Origin: Azolla caroliniana
Lineage: Eukaryota > Polypodiophyta
Assembly (NCBI GenBank): GCA_043228905.1
Contig: JBHGNT010000015.1
Coordinates: 12,834,001 to 12,898,000, forward strand
DNA length: 64,000 bases
Direction: 5' to 3'
The position numbers and the translations under genes were made by a program. Positions 10,484 through 21,340 of the stretch are shown here, piece after piece. The notes beneath the pieces were generated by a model. That model made no database searches, was not told the DNA's origin, and saw only the letters and a list, made by a program, of their open reading frames with translations. The stretch's first letter is position 1. The number at the start of each line of letters is the position of its first letter.

Positions 10484-10546
10484 CTCTAGACCATTCTAGA
10501 ATGTTCTAGAATGTCCTAGAACATTCTAGAACATTATAGAAATCTC
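10484..10546. promoter_or_regulatory. heat-shock-element (HSE) array
   Basis: An alternating TTC/GAA array with strict 5-nt periodicity. TTC is at 10494, GAA 10499, TTC 10504, GAA 10509, TCC 10514 (one mismatch), GAA 10519, TTC 10524, GAA 10529, TTA 10534 (one mismatch) and GAA 10539. One-mismatch units continue at both ends (10484, 10489, 10544). Eight perfect and at least two near-perfect nGAAn pentamers in phase is far more than the three needed for a heat-shock-factor trimer. It lies 280 bp upstream of the gag of element F and about 250 bp upstream of the TATA box of LTR B on the other strand, and HSEs act in both directions. The binding consensus is established; activity here is inference. 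Confidence 0.8.
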
Positions 10547-10823
10547 TAAGCTATTCTATAGAAATAAGGGCATACATGTATTCTCAAATCAATTCGAATC
10601 AACACCAGTCTTTAGCTCTCATTACATATCTTGTATCCATTCTCTTTCTTTCTCTATCTTAATAGACCCATTCTTCTCTTAGCATTTCGTTCCTTTTCTT
10701 CTCATGTTCCCTTATATCCTTCTTCCATCACTCTATCTTTTATTCTTCGTTCTGATAGTTTGATTCGAATTCCCTCTCCCTCTCCCTCTCTCTCTCATCC
10801 TCCTCTGTAACAATCACGAAAGC
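10547..10823 (+). other. pyrimidine-rich leader/LTR region of element F
   Basis: CT-rich sequence (TTCTCTTTCTTTCTC-like tracts) ending immediately before the gag ATG of element F. Neither a clear LTR end nor a canonical primer-binding site could be identified, so this may be LTR U5, leader, or both. Confidence 0.4.
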
Positions 10824-11819
10824 ATGGCCGCCATTAACTCAGAAGAATATCTCACCCTTGTTGCAGAAATGGAGAATCTTAAATCCAAGTTCGCATCTCT
10901 TGAAGTAGAGAATCAACGTCTACTTGGGGATCTACAAAAGGTTACTATAGAGAAGCAGCAACAACAAGAGGAGTTCACGTGACAGGTTCAACAGTTAGAG
11001 TCAACAATCGTAGTGTTACAACAACAAAGGGTCGAAGGTCAAAGACTTATCAAGGAGCCCAAAATCAGTCTCCCAGCTAAATTTGATGGTTCAAGGGCGC
11101 ATTTCCGAGGTTTCTTGATTCAAGTACGGTTGGTGATTCAAATGCATCCCACACGTTATCCGACAAATGCATCACGAGTCAGGTTAGTGGGCACCTTATT
11201 GACTGGCATAACGTTGTCGTGGTTTGCTCCATTGCTAGATACAAATTCTCCTCTACTGAATAATTTAGAGGAATTTATCAAAGAATTTAAGGCTTGTTTT
11301 GGAGATACTGATGGGGCGAGAACAACTATCAACAAGATTCGTAGACTATGTCAAGATGATCAACCACCTTTGACATATGCAACCAATTTCCGTCTCATCG
11401 CATGCGATAGTCCTTGGGATGAACAAGCCCTAATAGAGAAATTCCGTTCAGGCCTTCGTAGTGATGTCAAAGACTTACTTCTTACCTTCCCCAAGGATCC
11501 AAGATACCTTACAGAAGCTATTAGTCGAGCAATACAATGTGATAATCGTCTTTTTTAGCGTCGATGTGAGAGACAACAACAAATAACAAGATCAAGATTC
11601 ATACCAACTTATGCATCAGTAACGGTGCAATCATCCCCAAGGCAAACATATAGCCCTGCTCCAACTCCAAGGCAAACACGTAGTCTAGTCCCAATGGATA
11701 ATCCTACACCCATGGAGATCGATATCACTCAACGACGAGGACCATTGTTGGACGAAGAGAAGCAATGACGTCGAGCAAACCGTTTGTCGAGGACCATTGT
11801 TGGATGAAGAGAAGCAAGG
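10824..11819 (+). pseudogene. element F: gypsy-type gag with two in-frame stops, truncated
   Basis: Ty3/gypsy gag read from the ATG at 10824 (MAAINSEEYLTLVAEMENL), an N-terminal coiled-coil-like segment rich in Glu, Leu and Gln. An in-frame TGA at 10980 splits it, and the same frame continues from 11013 as the retrotransposon-gag capsid domain (KFDGSRAHFRGFLIQV, later SWFAPLLDTNSPLLNNLEEF). It is broken again by TAG at 11556. The frame goes on to MEIDITQRRGPL, the conserved stretch just before the zinc knuckle in this gag class. The element ends there, before the knuckle, against the truncated LTR of element C. No protease or pol is present. Confidence 0.78.
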
Positions 11820-11822
11820 ACG
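11736..11822 (+). repeat. 35-bp direct repeat at the F/C junction
   Basis: Two 35-bp copies (11736-11770 and 11788-11822) starting CGAGGACCATTGTTGGA and differing at two positions, 17 bp apart. The first is in gag coding sequence. The second ends exactly where similarity to the LTR of element C begins. This looks like a filler or templated duplication at a repair junction. Confidence 0.65.
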
Positions 11823-12512
11823 AAGACGAACACACGAGCACCACAAAAATGCCGACCCCAACGAACCACGACCACCCGAATGATGAGCACACGGGCTCGC
11901 AACGACGAACGAGGTGAAGCAACATCGAACCCACGAAGCTTAGGATCACGAGCACTTCGAGTGCCAACGCGAAGAAGACGAGCATGTGGTGATGAGGGGA
12001 TGAAGGGGTATGAGATGAAGGGAATTGGTGAAGATGAAGATGAAGAGCTCCGAAGGAAAAATGGCAATAGTCTCCTCCTCCCAAAATGTCCTCCCAAATG
12101 AGCCCCCCTCGACTTCCTTTTATAGGAAAAAAAGAAGGGGGGTTGCCAATTTTGCGTTCAATGAAAAAGGAATAAAATTCCTTAAATCACATTGCATTGT
12201 AAGACCAAATTTGAACCAAGCACCTCTACCTAGAAGTCAATGTGACTATCCACTAGCCCATTAACTCTCTCTTAGATAATATATAATTCTATGTCTACAA
12301 ATTCATAGCATGTGTCCCCTCTACTTTTTATCTCTCCTCTCTCTTACTTTTTACACGAGCTTCTATACCCTTTCCACCCTTTCTTTTCCCTTTTCTTTTA
12401 CATGTGCAGAATTAATTGCCTTTGTGTGCACACACATTGCACATGCACATTTTGACCCCCCCCCCCCCCTTTTGCCGGTTTTTCCCACTCTCGAGCATGC
12501 CACATCACGACA
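11820..12512 (-). repeat. 3' LTR of element C, truncated
   Basis: Minus-strand copy of about 693 bp matching about 25048-25744 of the 5' LTR. It starts TGTCGTGATGTGG at 12512, with the TATA box at 12117-12124 (complement). About 1.2 kb on the U5 side, including the whole 105-bp array seen in the 5' LTR, is missing, cut off at the F junction. A poly-C run lies at about 12458-12471. Confidence 0.8.
12200..12262 (-). other. tRNA-like module in U3 of LTR C (3' copy)
   Basis: The minus strand reads a box A-like GGGCTAGTGGATAGT and, about 34 nt later, a box B-like GGTTCAAATTTGG. It is the counterpart of 25435-25498 in the other LTR. Confidence 0.45.
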
Positions 12513-12529
12513 TCCACCCCCACCAAACC
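12513..12529 (-). other. polypurine tract of element C
   Basis: The minus strand reads GGTTTGGTGGGGGTGGA directly before the LTR start TGTCGT. The identical tract precedes the 3' LTR of element D (20284-20300), so C and D share plus-strand priming sequence. Confidence 0.8.
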
Positions 12530-14818
12530 GCACATCCTCCGGTATGTGCCAAGAATGGTGGGCTGAGGGTGGTGAATAGTTCATTTCCTCCTCCTCATTG
12601 ACCCCGTGGCTTGTTGTTTGCTCGTCTTTATCTTCGTCAAGGTCATCGAGGTTTGGCTCCCTATCGTGTCACTTTTTGAAGATTTTGACCCGCTTGCCTG
12701 CTATTGGTACTGCCAACTTAGTCCCATCGAGTTTAGCAAGGTGGTAGGTGGCATTATCGTTTGCACTCGTTACCACGTACGGCCCGAACCATCGCTTTGC
12801 GAATTTGCGCATCGAGCTATGTTGATTGTCGAGATTGCTATCATACACAATCACCCAGTCTCCTTCTTCGATCTTCCGAGGGTGTAGTCGGTGTGTCTTG
12901 TCGAAGCGAGCTTTGTTACTTAGCCTAGCCGCTTCTAACCTCTCCTTTGACAACTCCAAGTCTTCGAGTCTTCTCTCAAGTTGCCTTATCCTTGTTGCTA
13001 GAATCTCTTCTCGACTCATCTCGTTCTCCCACGACATCGCTACCCATGACGCGATCGTGTCTTCAATGGGAATCACCGGCTTTTGTCCGTACATGAGTTC
13101 AGCTAGCATGAAACCTGTAACTGAGCTATGAGTTGTTATGTCGGCCCACAAGGCATAAGGTAGTAACCGAGGCTAGTTCCCGACACGCCCATCACAAGCT
13201 CTTACAATGGCTTTTACGATAGGCCCGTGTCTACGTTCTATCTTTCCATTAGCCTCCGGGTTATAGGCGGTCATGAGAGAGAGCTTCACTCCAAGTCGTT
13301 CAAAGAGCTCTGTAGCTTCGTGAGCGTTCAACTCTCCTCTATCAGCCACTATCTTTCCCACACATCTGTACTGGCAGATGACATCCTCAAGTAAGAATTT
13401 ACACACACCCGCCGTCATTTTGTTTGCTAAGGCTTGCCCTTCTACCTGGTTTGCTAGGTCTTCTCTTGCTAGCACCAAATATTTCATTTGGCCCACTCCC
13501 ATTAGCATCGAAACCAAATCCACCATCCATTTGAAGTGTATGGTGAGTGGGTAGGTCGGGTGCAACTTGTCCCTATGGCGTATGTTTGAGTGTATCTGGC
13601 AGCTTTCACACATCCCCCCGAAATGGGTGACATCCTTGTACATTCCCGACCACCAATACTTCTCCTTTCACTTCTCAAATGTTGTCCACGTTCCTCTATG
13701 GCCCGCCCAAGGACTCTCGTGGAACTCAGACACCAATGTTGTCTGGACTTCCTTTATGACCACTCGTTGTGGCGTCCTCGTCCTTCTCTTCGGGTGCCTC
13801 CAGAGGAATCCCCCTCGTAGGAAGTACTTGTACGCTTTCTTTCGGACTCTCAATGCTTCCACCTTCGACCATGCACTATCCATCGTCATTGAGCTTAAGA
13901 ACTTGCCAATGTGTAGCCACTCCCCTTCGTATTCACTTTCATTGAAGGCGTGGAATACTCGCACATCTCGATCATCTATAGACGCTTGGGCCATCTTAAA
14001 GAAGTCAAGAGCGACATCCTCATCTTCAGACACCATGTCGCTTTCGCCCTCGATAGCATACATTCAATGGCATTGTTCTTCCCTGAAATGTGGTGAATCT
14101 CTTCATTGATTTGATGTAAGCAATCCATCTTAGCATAGCTAGGTTAGGTGGTGCACATCCCGAAACCATCCCTAGGATTGGAAGGCAATCCATCTCTATT
14201 ACCACCTTTGACCCGATTAGGTAATCTTTATCCGCCTTCACTGCGGACATAATACCCCAAAGCTCACGTTTTACTTGGGCGTATCCTCATTGTCGCTCAC
14301 TTAAGACCTTGGCTCTGAACCGGATGGCGTAGCATGTACCATCCTCTCCTTCTTGGCTAATGACCCATCCGATCCTTGTTGGACTCGTATCTACCGTCAC
14401 ATAGATGGGCACCCCTTCCTTGTATACGGCTTTTCGTAAAGCTGGTGCCGCTACCAACATTCCTTTGAGCCTCTTCATTGCCTCTGTCTGCTCTTCCTCC
14501 CACTTGAACTTCCGCCCCTTCTTGAGTAGCCCATACAAGGGCTCGGCTAGGTGAGCGTAGTGTGGGATCCAGATGTAGTAGAATGCACAGGCACCAAGAA
14601 ATCGCCTCACCCCTATTTGCGATTTAAATTCTTCCCTCATGTTTGTGATGGCGTCCACCTTTGCCGGGGATGGCTTCCGTCCGTACGCCCCGCACAAGTG
14701 TCCCACCACAAGAATCTCCGGTTGGCCGAATGGTGATTTCTCACCCGAGAAGGTCAAGCGTGCATCTTCGAGTCTTTGTAGAACCTTCTCACAATCCGAG
14801 ATGTGATATGCCACAAAA
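12530..14818 (-). pseudogene. element C pol, 3' half (RT thumb, RNase H, integrase)
   Basis: Minus-strand Ty3/gypsy pol. The RT thumb/connection (14814-14287) contains LTFSGEKSPFGQPEIL, FLGACAFYYIWIPHYAH and the start of RNase H with VTVDTSPTRIGW. The RNase H C-terminus follows (14250-14026). A linker with DEDVALDFFKMAQ is at 14063-13668. The integrase zinc-binding part and core (13643-13173) hold CESCQIHS, WMVDLVS (Asp), IVADRGEL (Asp) and NGKIERRHG (Glu). The integrase C-terminal domain (13151-12669) contains WFGPYVVTSANDN. Stops and frame changes separate the pieces. It joins the RT N-terminal half at 22078-21341, from which it was separated by element D. Confidence 0.85.
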
Positions 14819-15406
14819 TGTTGTAAAGATTTTCGCCAATTGTGTGAAAATTGAATGGAATGTACAAAATCGAGCGTGGTTATTCACACAAAACATAAAA
14901 CAATAATAGTGAAGATACTATTTTATACTAGTTTAATGTCTTGGTATTAAAAGATGGAGGTCTTCAAGAGCGCTTTCGAATACACTTTACCACATAAGAA
15001 ACGGACAACTAAATGGCAAGTTATGTGGGTATGAAGTTTGTGAAGAAGGAAAAAAAAAACAAAACTACAAGATATCCCAAATAGACAGGTCAAATAAGGA
15101 TACCAGAGCATATAAGCAGGGCCAAAATCTAGTAGTTTGTGTTTATGAGTGGATCATAGAATGTTCAAGGTGACTTGAGCTAAACTAATCGGATAAATGG
15201 GTGTGGCCTAAATACTTGTAAAGGTTTTGGCCGACCGGAACCAAACGGACACGGCGAGACGGCGACGGCGACCGAGACCGGGACCGGATGGCGACGGACA
15301 GGATCGGATTAGTCAATTGATCACGGTGCATGGTGTTTTGAAGATTTTCGGAACCAATATATTTACCACTAAGCCAAGTCATTTCCTTAGAAGTTATATT
15401 TTTATC
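14819..15406 (+). repeat. 5' LTR of element D, truncated and internally deleted
   Basis: Starts TGTTGTAAAGATTTTCG at 14819 and matches the 3' LTR from 20301. It lacks about 95 bp corresponding to the box B half of the tRNA-like module (the box A part remains at about 15352-15377). It ends abruptly at about 15406 (TTATATTTTTATCAT), where the next base already belongs to gag. The rest of the LTR (TATA box, R, U5), the primer-binding site and the gag N-terminus are deleted. Confidence 0.82.
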
Positions 15407-16507
15407 ATATGCATCCAAAAGGGAGATGAATCAAAGGGACGTGTCCGAAGCACGTCAAATCGCAAGCTTCATGAGAGTTGTTGCCAACAACATCCAAAGA
15501 CGCATCATCGAGCTTCAAGAAGGCAAGACAACGTGGTCAGAGTTTAAAAGATCAATATTAGCGGAGTTCGCGACGGAAGATTTTCGAGAATGACTCGACA
15601 TGCGTTGATGAAGTGGATAGAGAAGAAAAATAAGAAGATGAGCGCCTCGAGGGTATACGACAAGTTCGATCAGATGTTTAGTCGTCTCCCCAACACGAAC
15701 CAAGTGCTGTTTGAGGAGGACAAGACTTTGTACTTCTTGAAAGCTGTGGACATGAAGGATAGACAAGAATTGGGGACTCTTCTCGAAGATGATACCCAAG
15801 CAAACGGGCTTGTAGCAGACTGGATTGCGGTGAAGCGAGCGTGCAATAGGCTCGACAAGCGTCGTCAGTGGGTTGATGACACCGACTTGGCAGGATCGAC
15901 TGTCACGGAGAAAACGAGACAACCGAAAGTAGCTGAGCTGCCCAAACAAAGTAACCCTGAAGAAAAGAAGATTGATGACAACATCATCGAAGAATTGGTG
16001 AAGAAGTTCGAGATGGTCATGCTAGCCAACATGAATCATCGGGGCCCCAAAGGAAAAGAACCCTTTAGATGCGTGTGGTGCGATAGTATGGACCACATGA
16101 GAAGAGATTGCGCGAACCTTCGAGACGCCATTCGACAAAATATCGTATACATGGATGGCAACATGATATGCTCGAGTGAGACTAGAAGACCCCTACGGGT
16201 AAATTTCGGAAGAGGAGGAATGAAGAAAGCTATGGAAGATGTCGAGGCGACTCATGTGGATGCAATGCACGATGCTGCGTTGGCCGGAATAAGAGTCGGG
16301 AAAGACAAAACTGAAGCTGCGAAAGTGGGAGCAAAGTTTTGGTCTACCATTCTCGAGTATGAGAAGAAAGGAAAAGTCACTTCGAACAAGATAGAGCTTG
16401 CGGATCGAAGTGTACAAAGTATAACCGGATGGTTAGATCCGGTGGATGACAACACCATACTCGTAGAAGTGATGTGCGACAACCACGAGGTGTTCGTCAA
16501 AGAGTAG
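15407..16507 (+). pseudogene. element D gag
   Basis: Gag fused to the truncated LTR. It is open from about 15407 to a stop near 15591, and continues from 15590 to 16507. It carries the family block LYFLKAVDMKDRQELGTLL and a zinc knuckle CVWCDSMDHMRRDC with perfect CX2CX4HX4C spacing (about 16070-16111), followed by GRGGMKKAMED and LAGIRVG, both matched in element C. The N-terminal 50 or so residues are lost through the LTR deletion. The knuckle would bind RNA in capsids. Confidence 0.78.
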
Positions 16508-16689
16508 AGAAAAAGAATAGAAGAGCAAGGCCCATCAAAAAGGCATGAAACAAGGAATGCGAAAAAGAAGGAAGATGTAGAAACGAGTCGAGCTTTACAA
16601 ACGGAGGAACGAGAATCAAGCCGAAAAGGGGAGTCAAGCAAACGAGTCGAAGAAATGGTTCAGCCCGTGACGGTTGGAAGACAAGAACT

Positions 16690-17310
16690 ATGCCTACCTA
16701 TAAGCTAAGATCGGACATAGAGCAGACGACAGACCTGAAGAAGATTCTCGAGGAACGCATTCTTGATAGCCACGTGACTTTGTCCTTGAGGGAATTACTC
16801 GGCATTACGAAGAAGGAGTTCCATGACACGATGGTGGACCTTGTGAAGAGAAAGAGGCAACAATCGGACGAGGAAGAAGAGAAGCCACTAAAAGCAAAAG
16901 AGAATGCCATAACAATGGCAAGAGACGAAGTCGATGAGGATATGGTGGACAACCACTATACAAGACCTCATTGGGCACAAGCAACAACGGAGACGTCGGT
17001 TAAGATCGGGGAGAAGAAAGAGACCGTGGTAGCCTTGATCGACCATGGCTCGGAGATCAACCTCATGTCAACCGACTTCTACAAAAAAGGAAGATGACCA
17101 ATTAATACAAACCACGGATGAAAGATTCACGTGGCAACAAAGGCGACAACAGACTTGTACGGAGCTTGTCCAAATGTTAAAGTCACGATTGGGGATGTGG
17201 AGATGGATCAACACTTCTTCGTACAAGAATCGACTTCGCAAAATGTTAAAGTCACGAAAGGAAAGCTACGAGTTGGAAGGGAGGATTTCCTCCTCCTTGA
17301 AGAGGAGTGA
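16690..17310 (+). pseudogene. element D protease region
   Basis: The open stretch 16690-17097 contains LRELLGITKKEFHDTMVDL and then the aspartic protease motif ALIDHGSEINLMS (active-site Asp near 17041). His replaces the usual Ser/Thr after Asp. A frameshift at about 17090 throws the remaining protease residues into another frame (17045-17392 region). Element C has lost this whole motif. Confidence 0.72.
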
Positions 17311-18485
17311 ATGTTTCGTGACATGCTTGAGAGACATGGGAAGGCTTTCCAATTTTTCCCACAAGAAATCACATGTGTTGATACAAGGATGATAGAGCCA
17401 ATGGTGATCTTCACGGTGCCGCATGTGCCTTGGAATTTGAAACCAATACCGGTTCCGAGAGCACACCTACCGAAGCTGATCGAGCTCTTAAAGGAGAAGG
17501 TGAATATGGGAATTCTGGAACCGTCAAATGCTCCTTATTCTATAAGTGGTTCACAGTGCCGAAGAAGAATGGATCATTGTGATTCATCCAAGATCTTCAA
17601 CCCATCAACAAGGTGACAATTCGGAATGTTGGAATCGGTCCGAGCGTTGACGAATTTGCCGAAGCGTTTGCGGGGCGGTCCATCTACTCCATTGGCGATC
17701 TCTACTCTGGATACGACCAATTCCAGTTGGCGATCGACAGTCGTGACATTACAACCATGAGGACTCCGATCAGGCTCGTGCGGATGTGTACCTTGCCTCA
17801 AGGTGAAACGAACTCCGTGGCTCATATGGTGAAGGCCATGAACAAGGTCTTGAAGGATTGCATCCCAGACATCATGATGCCATTCTTGGATGATATTCTA
17901 ATAAAAGGATGTTCAGATGAGGAGAAAGATGAATCGAAAGATAAGGAAGGGTATAGAAAGTTCGTCGCGGATCATATGAAAAATTGTGAGAAGGTGCTCC
18001 AAAGGCTCGAAGATGTGAATTTGACATTTTCGGGAGAAAAATCCGCATTCGAGCAACCAGAGATCTTGGTGGTAGGTCACTTGTGCGGAGCATACGGCCA
18101 GAAGCCTTCACCATCCAAGGTGAATGCGATCAAAGATATGAAAGAAGAATGTGTAAACCAAATGGAGGTTCGAAGGTTCCTTGGAGCATGCGCGTTTTAT
18201 CATATCTGGATTCCGCACTACGCTCATGTCGCCGAGCCTTTATATGGATTGCTAAAGAAAAGAATGAAGTTCAAATGGTGAGACAAGCACACAAACGTGA
18301 TGCGAAGATTGAAGAAACTACTTCTTGAAGCTCCAGCACTAAGAAAGGCTGACTATACCGAAGGGGAGCCAATTTATGTGACTGTAGATACGAGCCCAAC
18401 CGGAATCAAGTGGGTCATCAACCAAGAAGGAGAAGATAATGCACAGTATGCCATCCGGTTCGGAGCAAAGGTTCTCAGCGAATGA
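17311..18485 (+). pseudogene. element D reverse transcriptase
   Basis: RT fingers (17311-17540) contain MVIFTVPHVPWNLKPIPVP and KEKVNMGILEPSNAPYS. A stop and frame slips at about 17540-17610 are followed by RT palm at 17613-18281 with YSIGDLYSGYDQFQLAIDS, RMCTLPQG and the catalytic FLDD (MMPFLDDILIKGC). The thumb/connection contains LTFSGEKSAFEQPEIL. RNase H begins at 18297-18485 with VTVDTSPTGIKWVI. Gypsy-type order RT-RNase H-integrase is retained. Confidence 0.85.
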
Positions 18486-19159
18486 CAACGAGGATACGCC
18501 CAAGTCAAGCGGGAACTTTGGGGTATTGTGTCGGCAGTGAAGACGGACAAAGACTACCTGATCGGGTCAGAAGTGATAATTGCGACAGATTGTCTCCCAA
18601 TCCTTGGGATGATCCAGGATGTGCGACCCCAAATCTAGCTATGCTAAGGTGGATCGCCTATATCAAGTCTTTAAGCCTAGAAATCCGCCACATTGCAGGG
18701 AAGAAGAACACCATGGTTGACATGCTATTGAGGGCAAGATTTGAGAATGAAGGTAACATGGTTTTGGAAGATGAAGACGTCACCCTCGACTTCTTTAAGA
18801 TGGCTCGACTATTGGCGAAAGACAAGGGCACACTAACCCTCCACGCCTTCAACGAGGAAGAGTACGAAGGAGAGTGGTTACTGATCGGCAGATTCTTAAG
18901 AACAATGACGACGGATGCTTCATTGACGAAGGAGGTGTCTCTACGAATCCGGATGAAAACTTACCAATATTTCTTGAGGGGAGGATTCCTTTGGCGACAC
19001 CCAAAAAGAAGGACAGGAATGCCACGTCGAGTGGTGGTAAAGAAAGAAGACCAAGTGACACTGATGACTGAATTCCACGAGAGTCCTTGGGTAGGTCATA
19101 GAGGAACATGGGCAACATTCGAAAAGTTGAAGGAGAAGTACTGGTGGCCAAGCATGTAA
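18486..19159 (+). pseudogene. element D RNase H C-terminus and linker
   Basis: After a stop at 18483 the same frame carries AQVKRELWGIVSAVKTDKDY (Glu of the RNase H site) and ATDCLPILGM. It then slips to the frame with LAMLRWIAYIKSLSLEIRHI and DEDVTLDFFKMA. The region ends in the integrase N-terminal zinc-binding domain (FHESPWVGHRGTWATFEKL). Confidence 0.75.
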
Positions 19160-20228
19160 CAAGATGTACTCCATTTCGTGTCCACATGTGAAACTTGCCA
19201 AGTACATTCAAATATACATCGTCGTGATGAGCTACGACCGACATACCCACTCACCATACACTTCAAATGGATGGTGGATCTGGTCTCGATGCCAATGGGA
19301 GTGGGACAAATGAAGTACTTAGCTCTAGCAAGAGAAGACTTCACAAATCAAGTAGAAGGACGGGCCTTGACAAATAAGACGACGTCAGCAATTTGCAAAT
19401 TTCTACTCGAAGAGGTTGTCTGCCGATATGGATGTGGGAAAGATAGTGGCTGACCGAGGGGAGTTGGATGCACACGAAGCAATGGAGCTCTTCGAACAAC
19501 TAGGCGTGAAGCTCTCCCTCACGATTGACTACAATCCAGAAGTGAATGGGAAGATCGAGCGAGGGCATGGACCAATCGTCAAAGCCATCATACGAGCATA
19601 CAACGGTCGAGTCGGGAATTGGCCACGACTATTGCCCTATGCCTTGTGGGCCGACAGAACTACACATACTTCAGTGATAGGGTATATGCCAATGGAGCTT
19701 ATGTATGGACAAAAGTCAGTAATGCCCATTGAAAGGACGATCGCCTCATGGGTAGCGATACCATGGGAGAACGAGATAAGCCGAGAAGAATTATTAGCGA
19801 CACGGATAAGGCAACTTGAAAGGAGACCTAAAGATCTAGAAAAAGCGTGGAAGATGATGGAGGTAGCAAGAGTGAAGAACAAAATTCGGTTCGACAAGAC
19901 GCGTCGACTGCATCCCAAGAAGTTCAAAGAAGAAGATTGGGTATTGGTCTACGACAACAGCCTTGACAATCAACACAATACAACAAGAAACTTCGCAAGA
20001 AGATGGTTCAGACCATATGTAGTGATAAGTGTCAACGACAATGCCACATACCACCTTGTGGAGCTAGATGGATCAAGGTTAGCCATACCCATTGCGGGAA
20101 AAAGATTAAAGATTTTCAAGAAAAGACAAGACGAGGATCCTAACCTGGATCACCTCGACGATGAAGATAGTAGGACAGAACCTACAAACTTGAGTTATGT
20201 ACATGAGGACGTAGAGGAATCTTATTGA
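19160..20228 (+). pseudogene. element D integrase
   Basis: The core starts after a stop with CETCQVHSNIHR and WMVDLVSMPMGVGQMKYL (first Asp). It shifts frame at about 19420-19450 to IVADRGELDAHEA (second Asp) and NGKIERGHG (Glu). The C-terminal domain contains WFRPYVVISVNDNATYH and ends in an acidic tail, with the stop at 20226-20228. One frameshift inactivates the enzyme. The final part, 19416-20228, is open for 270 codons. Confidence 0.83.
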
Positions 20229-20283
20229 TCACCCTAGCCGAAATCTCACACTCTCTCTTCTTGGTACGTACCGGAGGATGTGC

Positions 20284-20300
20284 GGTTTGGTGGGGGTGGA
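20284..20300 (+). other. polypurine tract of element D
   Basis: GGTTTGGTGGGGGTGGA immediately before the 3' LTR. It is identical to the tract of element C. Confidence 0.8.
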
Positions 20301-21340
20301 TGTCGTAAAGATTTTCGCCAACGGTGTGAAAATTGAATGGAATGTACAAAATCGAGTGTGGTTCTTCACACACAACATAAAACAATAATAGTGAAGATAC
20401 TATTTTATACTAGTTTAACATCTTGGTACAAAAAGATGGAGGTCTTCAAGAGCTTTCGAATACACTTTACCACATAAGAAACAGACAACTAAGTGGCAAT
20501 TTATGTGGGTATGAAGTTTGCGAAGAAGAAGAAAGAAAAACAAAACTACGAGATATCCCACATAGACAGGACAAATAAGGATCCTAGAGTATATAACCAG
20601 GGCCAAAATCTAATACTTTGTGTTTATGAGTGGATCATAGAATGTTCTAGGTGACTTGAGTTAAACTAATTTGATAAATGGGTGTGGCCTAACTACTTAT
20701 AATGGTTTTGGCTGACTGGCAATCGAAACCAGGACCGGATGGCGACAGACAGGATCAGATCGGTCAATTGATCGCGGTGCATGGTGTTTTGAAGATTTTC
20801 GGTGTAAATACAAGACTAAAAGCCTAGTTGTATTTTGTGTTTTAAAAAGGATGTGTACAAGGCTTGAACCTTGCACCTCCAAGATAGGAAGCAATATATT
20901 TACCACTAAGCCAAGTCATTTCCTTAAAAGTTATATTTTTATCATTATACTTTTACATGTAAATTCTCATACATGAGAGCTTAGATGATGACATGGCAAG
21001 TATGCATTTCATGCATTACGTGCATGTCTTGCACCCTCACATGCACCATATGCATGGGGGCATCTATAAAAGAGTGGAGGAATCAAGCAAATGAGACTAA
21101 TGAAAAATTTGGGAAAAATAAGAAACTTGTAATCCTATTGTTGATGTATCTTCTCTCTTAAATCTAAAGGTTAAAAGTTCAATCTTTATCTCAATATCTC
21201 TCTTTCGTCATATCAATCTCTCTCAATCTATCATTATAAATACTTTCTCGCTAAAGTTAGTGCAAACTTCGAATCCTTCCGGTCCAGGACCCCGGTGGTT
21301 CCGCCTCTCGATCCGCACGTAGGTACAGATCTTCACGACA
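20301..21340 (+). repeat. 3' LTR of element D
   Basis: About 1040 bp, starting TGTCGTAAAGATTTTCG and ending CACGACA at 21340. TATAAAAG is at 21065-21072 and marks the U3/R side. A complete tRNA-like module lies in U3 at 20853-20914. The right end is inferred from the LTR-end consensus CGACA shared with elements B and C and from resumption of element C coding sequence just after it. Confidence 0.78.
20853..20914 (-). other. tRNA-like module in U3 of LTR D
   Basis: The minus strand has box A-like TGGCTTAGTGGTAAAT (20899-20914) and box B GGTTCAAGCC (20861-20870), which fits GGTTCRANNCC, separated by about 30 nt. That is normal spacing for a type 2 RNA polymerase III promoter. It points against the element's own transcription. 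The 5' LTR retains only the box A side. A full cloverleaf is not apparent, so it is called a SINE-head or tRNA relic. Confidence 0.6.

Larger units (their letters stand above)
14819..21340 (+). mobile_element. gypsy element D nested in element C
   Basis: A 6.5 kb Ty3/gypsy element on the plus strand with truncated 5' LTR, gag, protease, RT, RNase H, integrase, polypurine tract and full 3' LTR. It lies inside the RT gene of the minus-strand element C. C residues KVLQRLEDARLTFSGEKS resume at the left edge, and the preceding C residues end at 21341 in the same frame. Five-base flanks are CAAAA (14814-14818) on the left and ACGTC on the right. They are not identical, so the target duplication has decayed or been altered. 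D and C proteins are clearly related, so a family member inserted into a relative. Confidence 0.82.

Noticed and set aside
20853-20914. A functional tRNA gene
   Set aside because: Box A and box B are present, but I could not form acceptor, D and anticodon arms, so only a tRNA-like module is claimed.
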